From: an uncultured Bacteroidales bacterium
GTDB taxonomy: Bacteria; Bacteroidota; Bacteroidia; Bacteroidales; UBA932
Direction: 5' to 3'
DNA length: 8,501 nucleotides
Assembly: GCA_946405485.1 (NCBI GenBank)
Contig: CAMJHJ010000099.1
Span: 1 to 8,501 of the forward strand
The notes beneath the pieces were generated by a model. The model was not told the DNA's origin and did not search any database. It saw nothing but the letters and a program-made list of their open reading frames with translations. The translations under genes were made by a program, and so were the position numbers. Below, piece by piece: positions 1 to 4,756 of the stretch; position 1 is the stretch's first letter; the number at the start of each line of letters is the position of its first letter.

Positions 1-260
1 ATGTTTGGACGGTTGCGAAGAACACCTATGAGAAAGGTCTCACCTACGCATACCGCGACCGCAAGACCAAGAAGCGCAACTTCCGTGCTCTTTGGATCCA
101 GAGAATCAACGCTGCCTGCCGTCAGCACGGCATCACCTATTCCCAGTTCATGGGTCAGCTCGCGAAGAAGAACATCGGTCTCAACCGTAAGGTGCTCGCC
201 GACCTCGCCATGAACAACCCGCAGGCGTTCGAAGCTGTCATCAAGTCCGTAACCGAATAG
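1..260 (+). CDS. rplT: 50S ribosomal protein bL20 (5'-truncated by the window edge)
   Basis: This is the C-terminal 85 residues of bL20, read from base 3 to the TAG at 258-260; the family is usually about 115 residues, so roughly the first 30 lie outside the window. bL20 binds 23S rRNA and is needed early in large-subunit assembly. Diagnostic stretches are [24 protein letters not shown], seen here in two overlapping pieces ([13 protein letters not shown] and [11 protein letters not shown]), then [11 protein letters not shown] and [16 protein letters not shown] near the end. The ATG at base 1 belongs to another frame and is not a start. In most bacteria rplT follows infC and rpmI, which would lie upstream of the window. 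lepB follows after 11 bp with no terminator between, so the two are probably cotranscribed. Identification is secure. Confidence 0.97.
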   Translation, partial: VWTVAKNTYEKGLTYAYRDRKTKKRNFRALWIQRINAACRQHGITYSQFMGQLAKKNIGLNRKVLADLAMNNPQAFEAVIKSVTE

Positions 261-271
261 CGTAGCAGATT

Positions 272-1618
272 GTGGGCTGGAAGGAATTTCGTCATAACAA
301 GTGGGTCAGGTTCATTTTCTGGGCCTTGCTTTACGTGTTATGGGTCATCTGGCTCGGAAATTATTGGTGGCTGCTGGGCCTCATCATCGTCTTTGACCTG
401 ATCGTCACGAAAAAAGTCCACTGGCTTTTCTGGCAGAAGGAATATAAGGAAGGTGAGAAGCACAACGTCTGGCTCGACTGGCTCGATGCGATCATTTTCG
501 CGGTAGTCGTCGTGACCTTCATCAATATTTTCTTTTTCCAGGCTTTCAAGATTCCTTCCTCCTCGATGGAGAGCACCCTTTATACGGGTGACCATCTCTT
601 TGTGAGCAAGTTGGCCTATGGCCCCCGGCTTCCCCAGACGCCGCTTACGGTTCCTTTTACGCACAATGTCTTTCTCGGAAGAGAGTCTTATTCGACACTG
701 GTCCAGAAAGATTATAAAAGGCTGAGAGGCTTCCGTGAAGTGAGACGTGGCGACTGTGTGGTATTCGGCTTTCCGAACGGGGATACGGTTCTCCGCAAGG
801 CACCGGTCGAAGATTACTACACCTTGTGCCGGACCATCGGAAGGGAAACCGCCATCGACAGGCTCGGACCGGTCATCGTCCGTCCCTCGGACAAGAAAGA
901 CCACTATGTCAAGCGCTGTGTGGCAATCCCCGGAGATACCCTGCAGGTCATTGACGGCCTGGTATGGATCAACGGTCAGCAGCAGCCGACCTATCCCGGT
1001 CTCCAACTTACTTACACGGTGAAGACCACCGGACAGAAGCTCAACTCAAAGATCATTGAAAAACTCGGGTTCAACCTCGGTGAACTGTTTTTTGATCCGG
1101 CCCTGCCGGGTTATCCCGACATGCCGCTGACCGCGGAACGCCTCGAAAGCATCAAGGCGATCAGCAGCGTCGTGAGCGTCACCCCGAACCTCGATTCCTT
1201 CCCTCCGGATTATCCGGACTCCTACTCGGGCCTCTTCCCCTTTGCGGACGGGTACGAGTGGACGCGGGACTTCTACGGTCCCCTCTGGATCCCGAAGAAG
1301 GGTGAGACGGTCGGACTGACGCAGGAGAACCTGCCGCTTTATGCGCGGATCATCTCCGTCTACGAGCACAACACCTTGGAGACGGATGTGCAAGGGCAGA
1401 TCATGATCAACGGGGAGCCGGCCCACAGCTACACCTTCCAGCAGGATTACTATTTCATGATGGGAGACAACAGGCACAATTCCCTCGACTCAAGGTATTG
1501 GGGATTCGTTCCTGAAGATCATATCGTCGGCAGACCGGCGGTGATCTGGCTCTCGACTGACGGGGACAGGAAATTCCCCCATAACATCCGGTGGCGCAGA
1601 TTCCTTAAATTTGTATAA
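272..1618 (+). CDS. lepB: Signal peptidase I, long Bacteroidota type
   Basis: This membrane serine protease of family S26 removes signal peptides from Sec- and Tat-exported preproteins on the periplasmic side. The 448 residues begin with two hydrophobic segments (about 12-27 and 30-45), then a third (about 72-90) leading into the catalytic domain. The nucleophile box has Ser98 in SSSMESTL, followed by the GDHLFVSKLAYGPR strand. RRGDCVVF (158-165) is box C. KRCVAIPGD (214-222) carries the general base Lys214. GDNRHNSLDSR (398-408) is box E. About 135 residues separate boxes D and E; this long insert, with the segment FYGPLWIPKKG (334-344), is usual in Bacteroidota LepB and makes the protein longer than E. 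coli LepB. The start is GTG at 272: an in-frame TAG at 263-265 excludes an earlier usual start, and the next Met (99) would remove the membrane anchor and Ser98. No Shine-Dalgarno site is seen. It follows rplT by 11 bp and has no obvious terminator after it. Confidence 0.96.
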   Translation: MGWKEFRHNKWVRFIFWALLYVLWVIWLGNYWWLLGLIIVFDLIVTKKVHWLFWQKEYKEGEKHNVWLDWLDAIIFAVVVVTFINIFFFQAFKIPSSSMESTLYTGDHLFVSKLAYGPRLPQTPLTVPFTHNVFLGRESYSTLVQKDYKRLRGFREVRRGDCVVFGFPNGDTVLRKAPVEDYYTLCRTIGRETAIDRLGPVIVRPSDKKDHYVKRCVAIPGDTLQVIDGLVWINGQQQPTYPGLQLTYTVKTTGQKLNSKIIEKLGFNLGELFFDPALPGYPDMPLTAERLESIKAISSVVSVTPNLDSFPPDYPDSYSGLFPFADGYEWTRDFYGPLWIPKKGETVGLTQENLPLYARIISVYEHNTLETDVQGQIMINGEPAHSYTFQQDYYFMMGDNRHNSLDSRYWGFVPEDHIVGRPAVIWLSTDGDRKFPHNIRWRRFLKFV

Positions 1619-1625
1619 AAGCGGA

Positions 1626-1657
1626 TTTGCATTTCCGAAAATTTAAAGCGATATTTG
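1626..1657 (+). promoter_or_regulatory. Bacteroidota-type promoter for rpmB-rpmG-DUF4295
   Basis: TTTG at 1626-1629 and GATATTTG at 1650-1657 are separated by 20 bp. This fits the Bacteroidota sigma-70 pattern of a -33 TTTG and a -7 TAnnTTTG, with one mismatch (G for the first T of the -7 box). TTTGCA occurs at both boxes. Transcription would start near 1663-1666, giving a leader of about 35-40 nt before the rpmB ATG at 1702. The leader is AT-rich and holds a small dyad (TTTGA-a-TCAAA, 1674-1684) whose one-base centre cannot form a hairpin. The call rests on pattern and spacing alone. Confidence 0.7.
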
Positions 1658-1701
1658 CACCCCCGTAATTAGTTTTGAATCAAATATAAAAGTATAACGA
1701 T

Positions 1702-1944
1702 ATGGCAAAGGTTTGTCAAGTTACAGGACGAAAGAGAATGAAGGGCAACAATGTGGCCCATTCAAAGCTGCGCACCAAGCGTGATTTCTCTCTCAACCTC
1801 AAGACCAAGAAGTTCTGGTCCGAGGAGGAGCAGCGCTACATCACATTGAAGGTTTCTTGCAAGGGTATGAGGATTATCGAGAAGAACGGTCTCGATGCTA
1901 CCATCCGCGATGCCCAGAAGAAAGGATTAATTAACCTTGTTTAA
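1702..1944 (+). CDS. rpmB: 50S ribosomal protein bL28
   Basis: This 80-residue protein is a structural component of the large ribosomal subunit. It matches bL28 throughout: [17 protein letters not shown] at 5-21, KTKRDF-type basic stretch with LNLKTKKFW at 31-39, and the [16 protein letters not shown] signature at 51-66. Only two cysteines are present (5 and 53), so the zinc-binding four-cysteine form seen in some bacteria is absent. It is the first gene of the short ribosomal protein operon, 44 bp after the -7 box, and rpmG follows after 11 bp. There is no Shine-Dalgarno sequence; the start context is ACGATATG, similar to that of pheT in this window. The ATG start fits the conserved MAKVC N-terminus. 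Confidence 0.98.
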   Translation: MAKVCQVTGRKRMKGNNVAHSKLRTKRDFSLNLKTKKFWSEEEQRYITLKVSCKGMRIIEKNGLDATIRDAQKKGLINLV

Positions 1945-1955
1945 TTTGTACGATT

Positions 1956-2144
1956 ATGGCAAAGAAAGCGAAAGGTAACAGGGTGCAGGTCATCCTCGAG
2001 TGCACCGAGCAGAAAGAGAGCGGTGTACCCGGAATGTCGAGATACATCACCACCAAGAACAAGAAGAACAATCCTGAGCGTCTGGAGCGGAAGAAATACA
2101 ACCCCTACCTCAAGAAAGTCACTGTTCACCGTGAGATCAAGTAA
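1956..2144 (+). CDS. rpmG: 50S ribosomal protein bL33, zinc-independent form
   Basis: This 62-residue protein is a large-subunit component located near the tRNA exit site. The family is shown by [10 protein letters not shown] (9-18), [17 protein letters not shown] (28-44) and the terminal [16 protein letters not shown]. Only one cysteine (Cys15) is present, so the paired CxxC zinc knuckle of the C+ form is missing; this is the C- form, which is common in Bacteroidota. It lies second in the operon, 11 bp after rpmB and 18 bp before the DUF4295 gene. The start context ACGATTATG lacks a Shine-Dalgarno sequence. Confidence 0.97.
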   Translation: MAKKAKGNRVQVILECTEQKESGVPGMSRYITTKNKKNNPERLERKKYNPYLKKVTVHREIK

Positions 2145-2149
2145 TTAAC

Positions 2150-2155
2150 AGGAGG
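2150..2155 (+). promoter_or_regulatory. Strong Shine-Dalgarno sequence before the DUF4295 gene
   Basis: A perfect AGGAGG ends 7 nt before the ATG at 2163. No other start in this window has this hexamer; the only other SD-like match is a weaker one before the radical SAM gene. Bacteroidota ribosomes are reported to hide the anti-SD in the 30S platform (bS21, bS18 and bS6), and strong SDs in that phylum are rare and mostly described before the bS21 or bS18 genes. A regulatory rather than routine role is therefore possible, but this is inference. Confidence 0.65.
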
Positions 2156-2162
2156 ATAAGAT

Positions 2163-2321
2163 ATGGCAAAGAAAGCAGTTGCTACATTCGCGGCGAAGGC
2201 CGGCTCCAAGAGCATGGTCAAGTGCATCCGCATGGAGAAGTCTCCCAAGACCGGTGCGTACGTCTTCACTGAGCACCTTGTTGAAGAGGCGAAAGCCAAG
2301 GACTATTTCGCAAAGAAGTAA
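2163..2321 (+). CDS. DUF4295 family small basic protein, probable ribosomal protein (bL38 candidate)
   Basis: This 52-residue lysine-rich protein begins MAKKAVATFAAKAGSKS, has the family core KCIRMEKSPKTGAYVFTEHLV (about residues 20-40, read as KCIRMEKSPKTG then AYVFTEHLV), and ends in DYFAKK. DUF4295 proteins are restricted to Bacteroidota and regularly follow rpmB-rpmG, usually with ftsY next. The cryo-EM structure of the Flavobacterium johnsoniae ribosome revealed a new protein named bL38; I believe this is the DUF4295 protein but cannot confirm that here. Its size, charge and operon position fit a large-subunit protein. It is third in the operon, 18 bp after rpmG, and a terminator begins 16 bp after its TAA. 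Its strong Shine-Dalgarno site is unusual. The family call is firm; the ribosomal role is inferred. Confidence 0.92.
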   Translation: MAKKAVATFAAKAGSKSMVKCIRMEKSPKTGAYVFTEHLVEEAKAKDYFAKK

Positions 2322-2337
2322 TCCATCCTACCCGATG

Positions 2338-2380
2338 AAATAGAGAAGCTGGCTGAGTGTTCAGGCAACTTCTCTTTTTT
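2338..2380 (+). terminator. Intrinsic terminator of the rpmB-rpmG-DUF4295 operon
   Basis: AGAGAAG (2342-2348) pairs perfectly with CTTCTCT (2369-2375). Further pairing inside closes the hairpin: TG with CA, then CTGA (2353-2356) with TCAG (2361-2364) around a GTGT loop, with single mismatches between the blocks. A run of six T (2375-2380) follows directly, and AAA at 2338-2340 can pair with part of it. It lies 16 bp after the DUF4295 stop and 31 bp before the DUF1080 ATG, so it separates the two units. Confidence 0.85.
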
Positions 2381-2411
2381 CTTATATAAAGACGTTCAAA
2401 CTACAGCAGAT

Positions 2412-3698
2412 ATGAAAAGAATCGTTATTTTGCTTGTGGCCGTCGTGTCTGCGATGGCGCTCGTTTGCTCCTGTGAGCAGAACAACAAGTTGACCCGTGC
2501 CGAAAAAGCGGAAGGATGGCAGCTCCTTTTCAATGGAAAGGATATGACCGGCTGGCGGGATTTCAACGGGACTGAACTGACCAACGGATGGAAGGTCGTC
2601 GATGGCTGCATCCAGGCGCCCGGTGACGGAAGCGACGGATCCGGCTATATCGTCACGGATCGGAAATATGCCGACTTCGAGTTGGTTTGGGATTGGAAGC
2701 TGACCCACGGCGGCAACAGCGGCATGCTGTACCATGTGGTGGAGAGTCCCGCTTTCAAGGTCCCTTATGTGACCGGACCCGAGTATCAGTTGATCGATAA
2801 CGAGGGCTGGGAGGAGGTCAATGCGCCTGCGAAGCTCGAGGAATGGCAGAAACTGGGTGTCGACTATGCGATGCACCTTCCGGATTATGCCAAGATGAAG
2901 GTGAACCCCCAGGGTGAGTGGAACACCTCCAAGATCGTTTTTGACAACGGTCATGTGGAGCATTGGCTCAACGGTGAGAAGATCCTTGAATTCGAAGCCT
3001 GGACCCCGGAGTGGTTCGAGCTTAAGAATGCCGGCAAATGGGCGAATGCCCCGGAGTACGGCCTTGCCCATGAGGGCGTGATCTGTCTCCAGGATCATGG
3101 CGATCCCGCTTCTTTCCGCAATATCAAGATCAAGGAACTGGCCCATAAGCCTGCGGGCGAAGCCTCTTTGTTCAACGGTAAGGACCTGTGTGGCTGGGAG
3201 CCTTTCGGCTGTGGCAAATGGTCTGTGGACGAGGAAGGAAACCTCAGGATCCAGAATGGAGAGGAGCGTCAGTACGGTTATCTCGGGACGCGGGAGTACT
3301 ATAAGGATTTCGATCTGACGGTCGAGTTCAAGCAGGTCTCCAACGGCAATTCCGGCCTGTTCTTCCACTCTTTCATCGAGGGTTATAACCATGTCAACGG
3401 CTGGCAGTGCGAAGTCGCTCCCAAGGGCCACGATACGGGCGGCATCTATGAGTCTTATGGCCGCGGCTGGCTGGTCCAGATCCCGGACGAGAAGGAGGAA
3501 ATCCTGAAGGAAGGGGACTGGAATACCCTTCGCCTGCGTGTCGAAGGCGACCATGTCCAGACCTGGCTCAACGGTGAGCCGATGATCGATATCAATGACG
3601 AGAAGATCGGTGCCGCGACCGGCCGCATCATGCTGCAGCTTCACGACGGTAACGATATCGAGGTTCTCTGGCGCAATTTCGTCATGACCGTTCTCTGA
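2412..3698 (+). CDS. Lipoprotein with two DUF1080 (3-keto-disaccharide hydrolase) domains
   Basis: This 428-residue protein has a lipoprotein signal peptide: KR, a hydrophobic core (4-18) and a VCSC lipobox with the lipidated residue probably Cys21, so it is envelope-anchored. Two DUF1080 concanavalin-like domains follow. Domain 1 (about 34-243) has LLFNGKDMTGW, GGNSGMLYHV and HVEHWLNGEKI; domain 2 (about 250-428) repeats these as SLFNGKDLCGW, NGNSGLFFHS and HVQTWLNGEPM. Domain 1 has extra sequence at about 131-168 and 196-218. DUF1080 (PF06439) is now linked to breakdown of 3-keto-glycosides, after a 3-dehydrogenase oxidises the sugar; the exact substrate cannot be read here, and no dehydrogenase gene is in the window. 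The gene stands alone between two terminators, in the place where ftsY often directly follows the DUF4295 gene. No clear promoter or Shine-Dalgarno sequence is seen in the 31 bp between the upstream T-run and the ATG. Confidence 0.92.
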   Translation: MKRIVILLVAVVSAMALVCSCEQNNKLTRAEKAEGWQLLFNGKDMTGWRDFNGTELTNGWKVVDGCIQAPGDGSDGSGYIVTDRKYADFELVWDWKLTHGGNSGMLYHVVESPAFKVPYVTGPEYQLIDNEGWEEVNAPAKLEEWQKLGVDYAMHLPDYAKMKVNPQGEWNTSKIVFDNGHVEHWLNGEKILEFEAWTPEWFELKNAGKWANAPEYGLAHEGVICLQDHGDPASFRNIKIKELAHKPAGEASLFNGKDLCGWEPFGCGKWSVDEEGNLRIQNGEERQYGYLGTREYYKDFDLTVEFKQVSNGNSGLFFHSFIEGYNHVNGWQCEVAPKGHDTGGIYESYGRGWLVQIPDEKEEILKEGDWNTLRLRVEGDHVQTWLNGEPMIDINDEKIGAATGRIMLQLHDGNDIEVLWRNFVMTVL

Positions 3699-3724
3699 TT
3701 CCTGACCGGAATCCATGGATTACT

Positions 3725-3769
3725 GCGGCCTCCGGGGGCAAACTTGCCCTGCGGGGGCCGCTGGTTTTT
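3725..3769 (+). terminator. Intrinsic terminator after the DUF1080 gene
   Basis: GCGGCC (3725-3730) pairs with GGCCGC (3756-3761), continuing inward through T-G, CC-GG and G-C pairs. After a one-base bulge (G3751) the inner stem adds a G-T pair and GGGC (3736-3739) with GCCC (3746-3749) around a six-base AAACTT loop. The stem is very GC-rich and is followed after three bases by five T (3765-3769). It starts 26 bp after the DUF1080 stop and ends 12 bp before the ftsY -7 box, so it insulates ftsY from the upstream gene. Confidence 0.9.
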
Positions 3770-3780
3770 CATAAAAAGAG

Positions 3781-3797
3781 TTATCTTTGTAAGATAA
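3781..3797 (+). repeat. Perfect 7-bp inverted repeat over the ftsY -7 box
   Basis: TTATCTT (3781-3787) and AAGATAA (3791-3797) are exact reverse complements separated by TGT. The dyad contains almost all of the -7 element and reaches the expected transcription start. It could be an operator for a dimeric repressor or could be fortuitous; a three-base loop and low GC make an RNA hairpin less likely. The repeat is certain; its function is unknown. Confidence 0.5.
3782..3789 (+). promoter_or_regulatory. -7 promoter element for the ftsY-pheT operon
   Basis: TATCTTTG is an exact match to the Bacteroidota -7 consensus TAnnTTTG, 21 bp before the ftsY ATG. Transcription would start at about 3795-3798, giving a very short leader of about 15 nt. 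A TTTG -33 box is not found at the expected distance (around 3758-3762, which reads CCGCT within the terminator stem), so the upstream element is weak or absent. Confidence 0.65.
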
Positions 3798-3810
3798 GAG
3801 TAATACGCTG

Positions 3811-4743
3811 ATGGGAATCTTCGATAAAGGAGTACAAAAGACGAAACAGAGTTTCTTCCAGAGACTGTCCCGTGCCGTGGTCGGCAAGTCCAAAGTGGAT
3901 GACGAGACTTTGGATGCCATAGAGGAGGCGCTGGTCGCCTCGGACATGGGCGTCGATACGACGCTCAAGATCATCGATAATCTGGAAGACCGGGTGGAGC
4001 GGGATAAATACCTGTCATTCGAGGAGTTGGTCGGTATCCTTCGGGAGGAGATCGGCGCGTTGCTGGATGTGGACGGCGAAGAAGCCCCGGTAGAACCCTT
4101 CGACTTTTCCAAGAAACCCTATGTGATGATGGTGGTCGGCGTCAACGGTGTCGGCAAGACCACGACCATCGGAAAACTGGCTTCCAGCCTCAAGGCGCAG
4201 GGGAAGAAGGTTATCATCGGCGCCGCCGATACGTTCCGGGCCGCCGCTGTGGACCAGTTGGAAATCTGGGCACAGCGGGCGGGCGTGGATATCGTCAAGC
4301 AGAAAATGGGCTCGGACCCTGCTTCGGTGGCCTTTGATACTGTGAGCAGCGCCGTTGCCAAAGATGCGGATGTGGTCTTGATCGACACGGCCGGCCGTCT
4401 TCACAACCGCATCGACTTGATGAACGAGTTGACCAAGATCCGTAATGTGATGCGGAAAGTTGTACCTGATGCCCCGCATGAGGTTCTGTTGGTATTGGAT
4501 GCTTCTACCGGCCAGAATGCGTTCCAGCAGGCCAAAGAGTTTTCCCGGGCGACCGATGTCAGCGCCCTGGCGATTACCAAGCTGGACGGCAGCGCCAAGG
4601 GCGGTGTCGTGATCGGTGTCGTGGACCAGTTCAAGGTGCCGGTCAAGTTTATCGGCATCGGGGAGGGGATTGATGACTTGAAAGTCTTTGACAAGAAAGA
4701 GTTTGTCGAGTCGCTGTTCTCCCTGGAGGATTTGAAGAAATAA
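3811..4743 (+). CDS. ftsY: Signal recognition particle receptor FtsY
   Basis: This SRP GTPase docks ribosome-nascent chain-SRP complexes at the inner membrane and hands them to SecYEG, working with Ffh. The 310 residues comprise the N domain helical bundle (about 1-95) and the GTPase G domain: G1 P-loop GVNGVGKTT (110-118), G2 DTFRAAA (140-146), G3 DTAGR (192-196), G4 TKLDG (256-260) and the closing GIGEGIDDL (282-290). The long acidic A domain of E. coli FtsY is missing; the protein starts almost directly at the N domain with MGIFDKGVQKTKQSF, whose amphipathic, basic start may mediate membrane contact. It begins the downstream operon, behind its own -7 element and a terminator. The stop is 13 bp before pheT, with no terminator between. 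There is no Shine-Dalgarno sequence. Confidence 0.98.
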   Translation: MGIFDKGVQKTKQSFFQRLSRAVVGKSKVDDETLDAIEEALVASDMGVDTTLKIIDNLEDRVERDKYLSFEELVGILREEIGALLDVDGEEAPVEPFDFSKKPYVMMVVGVNGVGKTTTIGKLASSLKAQGKKVIIGAADTFRAAAVDQLEIWAQRAGVDIVKQKMGSDPASVAFDTVSSAVAKDADVVLIDTAGRLHNRIDLMNELTKIRNVMRKVVPDAPHEVLLVLDASTGQNAFQQAKEFSRATDVSALAITKLDGSAKGGVVIGVVDQFKVPVKFIGIGEGIDDLKVFDKKEFVESLFSLEDLKK

Positions 4744-4756
4744 TAATTGATACGAT

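Noticed and set aside
1..213. Open frame from the ATG at base 1
   Set aside because: The +3 frame of the same stretch encodes bL20 with unmistakable family motifs; the frame from base 1 gives a Ser/Thr/Arg-rich shadow.
338..1006. Antisense open frame of 222 codons opposite lepB
   Set aside because: The + strand has every signal peptidase box in order; the antisense frame has no start context or motif of note.
1622..1637. Possible hairpin CGGA...TCCG after lepB as a terminator
   Set aside because: Only four base pairs around an eight-base loop with no T-run; the bases are better explained as the -33 region of the rpmB promoter.
1674..1684. Dyad TTTGA-a-TCAAA in the rpmB leader
   Set aside because: Short and AT-rich with a one-base centre, so it cannot form a hairpin and is likely by chance; kept only as a note in the promoter entry.
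2382..3716. Long antisense open frame of 444 codons on the - strand
   Set aside because: It lies opposite the DUF1080 lipoprotein gene, has no recognisable motif, runs through the downstream terminator, and is explained by the codon bias of the + strand gene.
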